From the NCBI RefSeq assembly GCF_900590885.1, contig NZ_UUON01000051.1:1-64000 (forward strand): a stretch of DNA of 64,000 nucleotides, written 5' to 3'. This DNA comes from Pseudomonas viridiflava (GTDB lineage: Bacteria > Pseudomonadota > Gammaproteobacteria > Pseudomonadales > Pseudomonadaceae). Positions 25,054-32,829 of this stretch are shown in pieces (the stretch's first letter is position 1; the number at the start of each line of letters is the position of its first letter). The translations under genes and the position numbers were made by a program. The notes under the pieces are model-generated. The model searched no databases. It was not told the origin of the DNA and worked only from the letters and a program-made list of their open reading frames with translations.

Positions 25054-26553
25054 ATGAAAACTCAAGTAATGTTTTGGAAAGCAAGTACCGCGCTGGCCCT
25101 GGCAGTAGCAATGACGCTCAGTGGCTGCAGCAGCGGTGGTGGCGGGCATAAGAGTGGCGGCTCGTCTTCCTCGGGCTCGGGCGCGTCGACGGGCGGCGGT
25201 ACCGACCCTGCCGTAAACAGCAGTTCGCTGGTCACCGCCAGCGTGGCCGAAAACACCGGCGACTCGATGATCGACCTCGGCGAGACGGTCACCAGCCTGG
25301 GCACCACCCTGGGCAGCCTGCCGATCGTAGGCGCCAGTGCGCGCAGCCTGGTGACCTCGCTTGGAACGGCAGTCGGCAGCATCGGCAATGGCCTGACGGA
25401 TGGCCTGGGTGCACTGGGTACCGACAGCAATGCCCTGGGTAACACCGTCGCCGGCGTAGCCAACGGCGTGGCCGACCTTGGCGTCGGCGTGACCGCAACC
25501 GGTCAGAATGTGGCGACATTGCTGGGGCAAGTGCCCGTTGTCGGCAATGCCGCCCCTGTTGTAGGAAATGTCGTAGGCAAGGTCGGCAATGCCGTGACCA
25601 TGCTCGGCGACACCCTGAGCACGGCCAGCACCACCGGGCCGCTGGGCTCGGCCACCCACACCCTCGGCGCGAAAGTACTGGTGCCGGTGGTGTCTCTGGT
25701 GGAAAACACCACCGGCAAAGTCGGCGGCGCCACCGGCCTGGATGGCCCGGTCGGCGGTCTGTTGGACAAAGTAGGTTCGACCGTCGACGGCCTGGGCGAC
25801 AAACTCGCCGACGCGGGCGGCAGCAACAACCCGTTGACCGGCGCCGTAGGGGACGTGCTCAATGGCGTAGGCGGCGCGGTCGGCACGGCCCGTGGTTATG
25901 TCGACCTCGCGGCGGATCGCGTGAACGGTGGCAATGGCAATGGCAACGGCGGTGACGGCAGCGGGACTGGCGATACCGGTGGCGCCTTTGCCCAACTGGG
26001 TCTGGCGGAACTCATCGGCGGCATTATTGCCGGTGCCGGCAGTGGCCTGGATGCAGGCAGCAGCAACGGCGTGGTCAGTGCCGCCGGCGTCACCGGCGTC
26101 AACGCGGGCACCACGGTGGCGGCGCTCGGCGGCGGTACACCCAGCACCCGCACCAGCGTACCGGTCGCCGGCCTGACCGGCCCCATCGGCAGCGCGCTCA
26201 ACCCGGTCACCAGCGGCGTGCAGAGCCTCACCCAAACCATCGGCGGCGCCACTGGCCTGGGCGCACCGGTCAACGGCCTGGTCACCAACGTAGGCGGCGC
26301 CGTCAGCAGCCTCGGCGGCAAAATCAGCGGCACCAACGCCAACCCGGTCACCAACGCCTTGGGCGGTACCGTGAGCGCAGTGGGCGGCACCGTGGCCTCG
26401 ATCGGCGGCCTGGTCACCGGCGGCACCAACACCGGCGGCGGCTTGCTCGGCGGTGGCCTGAACCTGGGGGCTGGTGCATCGGCTTCCGCAGGGGCTGGCG
26501 CGAGTGCCAACGGAGGTTTGCTCGGCGGGTTGTTGGGCGGCCTGAAAAAATAG
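25054..26553 (+). CDS. Gly/Val/Ala-rich repetitive surface lipoprotein (collagen-like annotation type)
   Basis: A protein of 499 residues. The signal peptide ends in the lipobox LSGC (Cys about 25) followed by a long Ser/Gly linker, so the mature protein is lipid-anchored. The body is repetitive, with VGxxVxxLGxxL-like heptad/octad patterns and two related blocks of about 60 residues, GGATGLDGPVGGLLDKVGS (about 229) and GGATGLGAPVNGLVTNVGG (about 398). The C-terminus is a Gly/Ala tail ending GLLGGLLGGLKK. There is no haemagglutinin TPS domain. Such proteins are often annotated as collagen-like triple-helix proteins, but the Gly-X-Y register is not continuous. A TpsB-type transporter gene follows. 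A surface or biofilm role is inferred from context. Confidence 0.75.
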   Translation: MKTQVMFWKASTALALAVAMTLSGCSSGGGGHKSGGSSSSGSGASTGGGTDPAVNSSSLVTASVAENTGDSMIDLGETVTSLGTTLGSLPIVGASARSLVTSLGTAVGSIGNGLTDGLGALGTDSNALGNTVAGVANGVADLGVGVTATGQNVATLLGQVPVVGNAAPVVGNVVGKVGNAVTMLGDTLSTASTTGPLGSATHTLGAKVLVPVVSLVENTTGKVGGATGLDGPVGGLLDKVGSTVDGLGDKLADAGGSNNPLTGAVGDVLNGVGGAVGTARGYVDLAADRVNGGNGNGNGGDGSGTGDTGGAFAQLGLAELIGGIIAGAGSGLDAGSSNGVVSAAGVTGVNAGTTVAALGGGTPSTRTSVPVAGLTGPIGSALNPVTSGVQSLTQTIGGATGLGAPVNGLVTNVGGAVSSLGGKISGTNANPVTNALGGTVSAVGGTVASIGGLVTGGTNTGGGLLGGGLNLGAGASASAGAGASANGGLLGGLLGGLKK

Positions 26554-26604
26554 AATTGCACCTGGCCGTTAGACGGCCCCACCTACAGCGCCTACGCTTG
26601 GTTG

Positions 26605-26640
26605 AGACGAGAAACCCTAACTAAGTTTCTCGTCTTTTTT
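26605..26640 (+). terminator. Rho-independent terminator after the lipoprotein gene
   Basis: AGACGAGAAAC (26605-26615) pairs perfectly with GTTTCTCGTCT (26625-26635) around a 9-base loop and leads into six T. It means that much transcription may stop before the TpsB gene 100 bases downstream. Confidence 0.9.
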
Positions 26641-26739
26641 ATGGGCCAATGACTTGCCCTGAAAAACACCCGAACCGCGCCCCCAGAGCCCGGCGGGCAT
26701 CTGCGAAACGCTGCAGCAATTTTGACCATGGAGTGTCCT

Positions 26740-28422
26740 ATGCGCGCTTTGACGCCGTTGTTGTTGCTCACCCTCAGTGCTTACGTCCACGCCGATACGC
26801 TACCCAGCTTCCTCAATAGCAACGACACCATCCGCAACCTGCCCCAACCCAACTTGCCCGCCGACGCCTACCGACCGGTGACCCCGCAGACCCAATTGCC
26901 CACGCCCGCCGCCACCGGCGCCCAGCCTCTGTTGATGGACACCAAAGTGACCATCCGCAAACTGCAGATCGACGGCGGCACGGTCTACCCGCTTAAGGAC
27001 GTCGCCCAAGTCTTCGAGCCGCTGATCGGGCATGAAACCAACCTGGCGCAATTGATCGAAGCCACCCGCAGCATCACCCGGCGTTACCAGGAGGATGGCT
27101 ACCTGCTGTCCTATGCGTTCCTGCCCGAGCAACGCTTCGAAGATGGCCTGGTGCACGTGGTGCTGGTGGAGGGTTATATCCGCGATTACCAACTGCAAGG
27201 CGACATCGGTTCGGTCTCGTCCTACATCGACAAGCTCGCCGAGAAACTCAAGGCCGAACGCCCGCTCACGCGCAAGACCTTCGAGCGTTACACCACGCTG
27301 ATGGGCGCCATCCCCGGCGTGACCGTGCAGGCCCAGGTGCCGCCGCCCGGCACCACCGACGGCGGCACCCACATGCAAATCAGCGCCAGCCGCAAGCCCT
27401 TCACCACCAGCATGAGCCTCAACGAGGCCAGCCGCGGCGGCACGCAAGCGCTGCTGACCGCCACCAGCAACTCATGGACCTCCATGGGTGAACAACTGAG
27501 CGTCAGCGGCCTGTTCCCGCCGGGCGACGACAAAGAGCATTACTACCGCGCGGCCTACAGCCAGTTCATCAATGCCGAAGGCACCCAGCTGGCACTGTCG
27601 GGCGAACGTTATCGCGCCGACCCACGCACCCGCCTGCAACTGGGCGACGGCATCGAACTCAAGCCGCATCAGGAAATCGACCGTTACTCCATCGGGTTCA
27701 GCCACCCGCTGATCGCGTCGCCCAACGAGTCGCTGAGCCTCGGCGCGCGCTACTACGCCGTCGACCAGACCACCCGCTACAAAATCGACGGCCTGGCCCA
27801 ACGCCTGGAGCTGGAAACCGACCTGCGCGCCTTCGCGTTCGAGGGTGACTGGCGCAAGGCCGACACCACCCAGCTGCGCATCCTCAGCGCCGGTCTGTAC
27901 CAGGGCACCAACGGCATGGGTGCCAAGACCCGCAGCGACTTCGGCGGCCTCAAGCCCGACCTGGACTTCTTCCGCCTGCGCCTGTCCGGCGTGCAGAGCA
28001 ACAAGCTCTTCGATAACTGGCAGGGCGTGCTCTCCGGCGCGCTGTACTGGAGCGACGACACCCTGCCCGACAGCGAACGCGCTACCTTCGGCGGGCAGAA
28101 CTTCGGCCGTGGCTACCCCGACGACCAGGGCAGCGGCGACAAGGGCTGGGGCGTGGCTTACGAGGTCAACTACAGCTACAACCGCGCCGGCGAATGGGTG
28201 CGCGTCCTGCAACCGTATGTGGTGTTCGACCGCGCCAAGACCTGGTTCAACGACCTGCCGGTCAAGGGCAACGACATGTCATCGGCGGCCGTGGGCCTGC
28301 GCTTTGGCGATGCCAAGTACTACAACATCTCGCTGGAGGCGGCCAAGCCGATGTCGGACGTGGCCCTCGATAACTTCAATCGGCGGCCGCGTTATACGTT
28401 GAGCTTCAGTTACCAGCTCTAA
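26740..28422 (+). CDS. TpsB/ShlB/FhaC-family outer-membrane transporter
   Basis: A protein of 560 residues. The signal peptide MRALTPLLLLTLSAYVHA is followed by a Pro-rich linker and a POTRA region (about 70-150; VTIRKLQIDGG and LVHVVLVEGYIRDY). The rest is a 16-strand beta-barrel ending in F (RYTLSFSYQL). The loop-6 motif appears as NFGRGYPDD, equal to the VRGY/F of FhaC and ShlB. These proteins export large TpsA adhesins or haemolysins. No TpsA gene is near; the repetitive lipoprotein upstream is the only candidate cargo. ATG 26740 has GGAG six bases upstream and is preferred over a TTG at 26722. Confidence 0.87.
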   Translation: MRALTPLLLLTLSAYVHADTLPSFLNSNDTIRNLPQPNLPADAYRPVTPQTQLPTPAATGAQPLLMDTKVTIRKLQIDGGTVYPLKDVAQVFEPLIGHETNLAQLIEATRSITRRYQEDGYLLSYAFLPEQRFEDGLVHVVLVEGYIRDYQLQGDIGSVSSYIDKLAEKLKAERPLTRKTFERYTTLMGAIPGVTVQAQVPPPGTTDGGTHMQISASRKPFTTSMSLNEASRGGTQALLTATSNSWTSMGEQLSVSGLFPPGDDKEHYYRAAYSQFINAEGTQLALSGERYRADPRTRLQLGDGIELKPHQEIDRYSIGFSHPLIASPNESLSLGARYYAVDQTTRYKIDGLAQRLELETDLRAFAFEGDWRKADTTQLRILSAGLYQGTNGMGAKTRSDFGGLKPDLDFFRLRLSGVQSNKLFDNWQGVLSGALYWSDDTLPDSERATFGGQNFGRGYPDDQGSGDKGWGVAYEVNYSYNRAGEWVRVLQPYVVFDRAKTWFNDLPVKGNDMSSAAVGLRFGDAKYYNISLEAAKPMSDVALDNFNRRPRYTLSFSYQL

Positions 28423-28440
28423 ACCGACAACCACTCTACT

Positions 28441-28468
28441 GTGGCGAAGGAGCAAGCTCCCTCGCCAC
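28441..28468. repeat. REP of a second class (GTGGCGA...TCGCCAC)
   Basis: GTGGCGAAGGAGC and GCTCCCTCGCCAC form a near-perfect hairpin 18 bases after the TpsB stop, in the convergent gap before the response regulator. Its sequence differs from the GTGGGAG class found elsewhere here, so the genome probably has at least two REP families. Confidence 0.8.
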
Positions 28469-28478
28469 AGGTGCAGCG

Positions 28479-28883
28479 CTAGTAATTGGATTTGGTAAGC
28501 GGAAAAAGGCTGTTCAACGTATCGATCAACCGCACCAGGTAGATCGGCTTGCGAAACAGGTCCAGCACCTGCAGGCGCAGCATGTCGCTGACGTCATCCA
28601 TCTCGGCATGACCGGACATCACAATCACCGGCAGGTGCGAGCGTGAGGTGTGTTCGCGCAGGCGCTTGATCAAGGAAATACCGCTTTCCTCGGGCATGCG
28701 CAGGTCGGTGATGACCAGGGCGATATCGGGGTGGAGTGTCAATTCTTGCAGGGCGAAGGTGACAGAGTTGGCGGTAAAACAGACGAATCCCTCGTTCTCG
28801 AGGGACTCGGCAAGTTCAATCAGCGCGTCCTCTTCATCGTCCACCAATAGAATTTGCTGGCGAGACGAAGACGATGCGCTCAT
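28479..28883 (-). CDS. Receiver-only response regulator
   Basis: A protein of 134 residues consisting of a CheY-like receiver domain alone. The acidic pocket is VDDEED near residue 15, the phosphorylated Asp lies in VITDLRMPEESG, the switch Ser is in IVMSGHAE and the lysine is in FRKPI. It has no output domain. It is 50 bases downstream of flp on the same strand and so probably co-transcribed. The receiver resembles that of PprB (EELxExLExxGYxC pattern), suggesting that the same kinase, PprA, may phosphorylate both. A role as phosphate sink or protein-interaction switch is inferred. Confidence 0.85.
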   Translation of the reverse strand: MSASSSSRQQILLVDDEEDALIELAESLENEGFVCFTANSVTFALQELTLHPDIALVITDLRMPEESGISLIKRLREHTSRSHLPVIVMSGHAEMDDVSDMLRLQVLDLFRKPIYLVRLIDTLNSLFPLTKSNY

Positions 28884-28933
28884 GGCCGTACCTGGAAAAG
28901 TGGATAAACGTTGGGGGTAACCACAACACTAAG

Positions 28934-29131
28934 TCAGGTACCCGTCGGCATCTTGGTGGCCATGTTAGTGAAGATGGCACTTATCTTGGTGCCGAGTCCG
29001 GTACCGGCGCCGACAATAACAAGTGCAACCAGCGCCACGATAATGGCGTATTCAATACCTGAAGCACCCTCCTTGCGCTTGAAGAATAATTGCGTCTGCA
29101 CATAACACTTCAACATCAGGTCAAGGAACAT
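28934..29131 (-). CDS. flp: Flp-type type IVb prepilin
   Basis: A protein of 65 residues. The leader MFLDLMLKCYVQTQLFFKRKE ends with Gly22 (the peptide is 22 residues), and processing by FppA after KEG would give a 43-residue pilin beginning ASGIEYAIIVALV. Glu at mature position 5 followed by Tyr is the Flp signature, and the remainder is the single hydrophobic helix and a short Thr/Lys-rich end. It is the major subunit of the Tad pilus. The start ATG has GGGAGAAG upstream. It is divergent from rcpC. Confidence 0.92.
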   Translation of the reverse strand: MFLDLMLKCYVQTQLFFKRKEGASGIEYAIIVALVALVIVGAGTGLGTKISAIFTNMATKMPTGT

Positions 29132-29460
29132 AAAGACTTCTCCCTAAAACGCCACTGAAAGCCGGTACGGCTCTAGCACGATGTTCACGGCGTGCCACTA
29201 GAGCATTGTCAACAAACCCCGGCCTCACAACTGTAATAACTGATTAATCACAAAGTATTAGTCGAAAAGTTGCCGCCATAACCCCGCTGTTTGAACGGCA
29301 GTGTTCAAGGTTCAGATAAATTTTCTGTCAGGTAATGGCATTTCGTCCTAGCTGAGCTACCTTCAAATAGCCAAATCGTTAGATGTTCATCACAGCCAAG
29401 TTGCGAATTAACCCCTTTGGATTAGCGGGTGTGTAGTGCAACAGGAAAGGGAGAGCCGTC
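29132..29460. promoter_or_regulatory. Divergent promoter region flp / rcpC
   Basis: A 329-bp AT-rich gap without an ORF. It contains an imperfect hairpin (GCTCTAG at 29170-29176 with CTAGAGC at 29198-29204, and an inner CACG/CGTG pair), the 10-mer GTATTAGTCG at 29255-29264 shared with the lipoprotein upstream region, and a good ribosome site (AAAGGGAGAG) before rcpC. In P. aeruginosa PprB binds the corresponding region. The binding site itself is not known to me, so none is claimed. Confidence 0.55.
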
Positions 29461-30402
29461 ATGAACAGTCGCATCAGCATGGTCCTGGCCGGCTTGCTGC
29501 TGATCGGGGCATTGATCGCCGGGTACTGGGGGCTGGTACTCAGCCGCCAACCGGAGCCTGTCGCGGCACCCGCCGTACCTGTCGTTTCCGCTGAACAAAC
29601 CGCCGCTGCCCTCGAAGACCAAACCCGCCAACCGGTGGTGGTCCTCTTGCATGAAGTACCCGCGTTCACCGCGCTCACCGCCGACGATGTCGCCGTGGAA
29701 AAACTGCGCAAGGCGCCCGTCGGCAGTCTCACCCAACTGGACCAGGCCATCGGCCGCACGCCGCTGCGCGACCTCGGCGCCGGCACCTGGCTCACTGACG
29801 ACAGCTTTACCGGCGGCGGCGCTCTCGCCCGCATGATCCGCCCCAACGAGCGCGCGCTGGCCGTTGCGGTGGATGAGGTGATCGGCGCCGGCGGCCAGTT
29901 GAGCCCCGGCGATTACGTGGATGTGCTGCTGTTCCTGCGCCAGGACGTGGACAACGCCGAGCAGTCGGCGCAAGTCGTCCTGCCGGCCATGCGCCTGCTG
30001 AGCGTCGGCGACCAGTTGGGCCTGGCCAACGACGGCACCCCCGCCATGCCGCCGCCGGTAACGCCCGAAGAACGTGCCCAGGCCGCCCAACGCCGGGCCA
30101 CTGCACGCACCGTGGTGCTGGCCGTACCCGAGCCTTTATTGAGCCGCCTGATGCTCGCGGCCCAGGCCGGGGTTTTGCGCCTGGCCGTGCGTAGCGCCGA
30201 TGAGCACCTGCTCAGCCGTTACTGGGCCGGGGAAAGCGACACGCCAGACACCCTGGAAAGCGCCAACCGCGACCTCTACCAATTCACCCAACTGGCCCTG
30301 ACCGGCCCGCCGAAACGGGTCGCGGCAACCGGCGGTCAGCCGGCCGTGCGTCGTGGCATTGAAGTAATTCGCGGCGCGCAAGCGGCGCCACAAACTCCGT
30401 GA
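29461..30402 (+). CDS. rcpC: Tad pilus assembly protein RcpC/CpaB
   Basis: A protein of 313 residues with an N-terminal membrane anchor (VLAGLLLIGALIAGYWGLV) and a SAF-like domain (VPAFTALTADDVAVEKL, about 65-125) followed by the CpaB/RcpC region (LSPGDYVDVLLFL, about 145-157). It is a periplasmic component thought to help the secretin RcpA. The first gene of the long rightward tad operon, 19 bases before rcpA. Confidence 0.9.
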   Translation: MNSRISMVLAGLLLIGALIAGYWGLVLSRQPEPVAAPAVPVVSAEQTAAALEDQTRQPVVVLLHEVPAFTALTADDVAVEKLRKAPVGSLTQLDQAIGRTPLRDLGAGTWLTDDSFTGGGALARMIRPNERALAVAVDEVIGAGGQLSPGDYVDVLLFLRQDVDNAEQSAQVVLPAMRLLSVGDQLGLANDGTPAMPPPVTPEERAQAAQRRATARTVVLAVPEPLLSRLMLAAQAGVLRLAVRSADEHLLSRYWAGESDTPDTLESANRDLYQFTQLALTGPPKRVAATGGQPAVRRGIEVIRGAQAAPQTP

Positions 30403-30421
30403 TTGAGCAAGGATGCCTTGA

Positions 30422-31639
30422 ATGAGCCATCGCTACGCGCCCCTGTTCACGCAACTGGCCTGCGCCCTGCTGCTGTCGAGCCTGTCGGCCGGCATGGCGT
30501 GGGCGGCACCGGGCAATTGCAGCGCCCTGGGCCAGTTGCCCGCCGTGGTCGAGGTGGGCGAAGGCTTGCAACAGGAATTGCAGTCGCCGGTGGCGATCAC
30601 CCGCCTGGCGATTGGCGATCCGCGCATCGCCGACGTACGCGTCAACGGCGACCGCAATTTCCTGCTGACTGGCGTAACCAGCGGCGCCACCAGCCTGATG
30701 GTGTGGACCGCCTGCTCGAACGCGCCGCGCCAGAGCATGGTGTTCGTCAAGGGCAAGGCCACGTCGGCGCTGACCAGCCTGGCGTTGTCGCCGTCGGAAG
30801 ACCCGCTGCTGCCGAGCCAGGTGCAGACCGATATCCGTTTTGTCGAAGTCAGCCGTACCAAGCTCAAGGAGGCCAGCACCAAGTTCCTCGGCATAGGTAC
30901 CAACTTCTTCCTCGGCAGCCCCAACCTGCTATCGCCCTCCGAGGGTGTGTTCAAACTGCCGGTCAGCACCGACAGCTTCAACGTCGGCTTCGGCGGTGGC
31001 CGGGTCAGGGCGATGATCAACGCGCTGGAACGCAGCGGCTTTGCCTACACCCTGGCGCGTCCCAGCCTGGTGGCCATGAGTGGCCAGAGCGCGACTTTTC
31101 TGGCTGGCGGCGAGGTTCCTATCCCGGTACCCAGCGCGGGCAGTGACACCATCTCCATCGAATACAAAGAATTCGGCATCCGCCTGACCCTGACCCCCAC
31201 GGTGATCGACCGCAACCGTATCACCCTCAAGGTGGCGCCGGAGGTCAGCGAACTGGATTACAGCAACGCAGTAGTGATCCAGGGCATCCAGGTGCCCGCC
31301 CTGACCGTGCGCCGCACCGACACCAGCGTGTCCCTGGCCGATGGCGAAAGCTTTGTGATCAGCGGCCTCATCAGCACCAATAACCGCTCCACCATCAGCA
31401 AATTTCCGGGGCTGGGTGACATCCCGATCCTCGGTGCGTTTTTCCGCGACTCCAATATCAGCCGCGAAGAAAAAGAGCTGTTGATGATCGTCACGCCGCA
31501 CCTGGTCCAGCCGTTGGCCGCCAACGTGCCGCTGCCGTCGTTGCCGGGCGAGAAACTGCGCAGCTACGACCCGAACTGGTATCGCATGTTCTTTCTGGAA
31601 AACGGCAACTTCGACCGGCGCACAGGACTCTCCCAATGA
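30422..31639 (+). CDS. rcpA: Tad pilus secretin RcpA/CpaC
   Basis: A protein of 405 residues with a signal peptide ending near AWAAP, an N-terminal BON/pilus-formation domain (about 40-115, LAIGDPRIADVRVNG) and a C-terminal secretin domain (about 165-375; VPIPVPSAG and LTPTVIDRNRITLKVAPEVSELD). It forms the outer-membrane channel for the pilus. Start follows CAAGGAT. Its stop overlaps tadZ by four bases. Confidence 0.92.
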   Translation: MSHRYAPLFTQLACALLLSSLSAGMAWAAPGNCSALGQLPAVVEVGEGLQQELQSPVAITRLAIGDPRIADVRVNGDRNFLLTGVTSGATSLMVWTACSNAPRQSMVFVKGKATSALTSLALSPSEDPLLPSQVQTDIRFVEVSRTKLKEASTKFLGIGTNFFLGSPNLLSPSEGVFKLPVSTDSFNVGFGGGRVRAMINALERSGFAYTLARPSLVAMSGQSATFLAGGEVPIPVPSAGSDTISIEYKEFGIRLTLTPTVIDRNRITLKVAPEVSELDYSNAVVIQGIQVPALTVRRTDTSVSLADGESFVISGLISTNNRSTISKFPGLGDIPILGAFFRDSNISREEKELLMIVTPHLVQPLAANVPLPSLPGEKLRSYDPNWYRMFFLENGNFDRRTGLSQ

Positions 31640-32829
31640 GCGATAGCCTGAGCCAGACGTTTCTGGCAATTACCCGCAACACCACCGACCTGGAATGGCT
31701 GCAGGGCGCCCTTGCCCCTCTTGGCCAAGTGGTCAGTGCCGGTACGGGCAGCCTGGACGAATTGCTCGCGCTGGTGGACGTGACCTTCGCCAACCTGGTG
31801 TTCGTCGGCCTCGACCGCGAAAACGTGGTGGCCCAGAGCGCGCTAATCGAAGGCGCCCTGGAGGCCAAGCCGATGCTCGCCGTGGTCGCCTTGGGCGATG
31901 GCATGGACAACCAGTTGGTGCTCAATGCCATGCGCGCCGGCGCGCGGGATTTTGTTGCCTATGGCTCGCGCTCCAGCGAAGTCGCAGGACTGGTGCGGCG
32001 CCTGAGCAAGCGCCTGCCACAGGTTGCCTCGAATGCGCAGTTGGGCGGCCTGACCGTGCTGTTCGGCACCCAAAGCAACGCCGACGGCGCCATGCTGGCG
32101 ACCCACCTGGCCCTGGTGGTGCAAAAAAGCGGGCAGCAAACCCTGCTGCTGGACCTGGGTTTGCCACGCAGCGACAGCCTGGCCCTGCTGGGCCTGGAGA
32201 GCACTTTCAATTTCGGCGATGCGCTGCGCCACTTGCGCCGCCTCGACACCACCTTGATCAACAGCGCCTTCACCACCGCGCTGGATGGCCTGCGCATCCT
32301 GGCCTACGCCACCGGCGACGAACCGCTCAAACTCACCAGCGCCGCCGAGCTGTTCATGTTGCTCAGTGCGCTGCGCCAGCACTTCCAGCACATCGTCGTG
32401 AACATCACCGGGCAGCCGGACAGCGAAGCCTTGCGCACCTTTGTCAGCCACTGCGACAAACTGCTGTGGTGCACCGACCAGAGCGTACTGGAATGCCGTC
32501 GCAACCTGGCGGTGCTCAACCGCTGGCGCGACAAAGGCATGAAGCTTGACCACGCCAAGCTGGTGGTCGACCGCTATATCAAGGCCTGCGCTCCCGACAC
32601 CGAAGCGCTGGAAAAAAGCTTCGGCCTGGAGTGCGTCGCCGTGCTGCCCTTGAGCGCCGAGCTGCGCCTGAATGTAAAAAACCAGGGCCAGACCCTGTTT
32701 GCCCTCGCCCCGCGCGAGCCGTTGACTCAAGCCGTGCGCACCCTGGGCGAGCGCCTGGCGAGACGCTCCGAGGGCCTGGAAAAACCCTCAATGCGCTGGT
32801 TTGAACGCATTCTGGGGGCCGGGCGATGA
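31636..32829 (+). CDS. tadZ: Tad pilus localisation protein TadZ/CpaE
   Basis: A protein of 397 residues. The N-terminal part (about 1-130) is a receiver-like domain; the rest is a ParA/MinD-like ATPase fold. The Walker A position reads FGTQSNADGAML, which lacks the conserved lysines, so ATP hydrolysis is probably weak or absent; degenerate P-loops are described for TadZ proteins. The role is polar placement of the Tad machine. It overlaps rcpA and tadA by four bases each, consistent with translational coupling. Confidence 0.88.
   Translation: MSDSLSQTFLAITRNTTDLEWLQGALAPLGQVVSAGTGSLDELLALVDVTFANLVFVGLDRENVVAQSALIEGALEAKPMLAVVALGDGMDNQLVLNAMRAGARDFVAYGSRSSEVAGLVRRLSKRLPQVASNAQLGGLTVLFGTQSNADGAMLATHLALVVQKSGQQTLLLDLGLPRSDSLALLGLESTFNFGDALRHLRRLDTTLINSAFTTALDGLRILAYATGDEPLKLTSAAELFMLLSALRQHFQHIVVNITGQPDSEALRTFVSHCDKLLWCTDQSVLECRRNLAVLNRWRDKGMKLDHAKLVVDRYIKACAPDTEALEKSFGLECVAVLPLSAELRLNVKNQGQTLFALAPREPLTQAVRTLGERLARRSEGLEKPSMRWFERILGAGR

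Noticed and set aside
25054..26553. Collagen triple-helix protein
   Set aside because: The glycine spacing is irregular and lacks continuous Gly-X-Y triplets. Only a repetitive Gly/Val/Ala-rich lipoprotein is supported.
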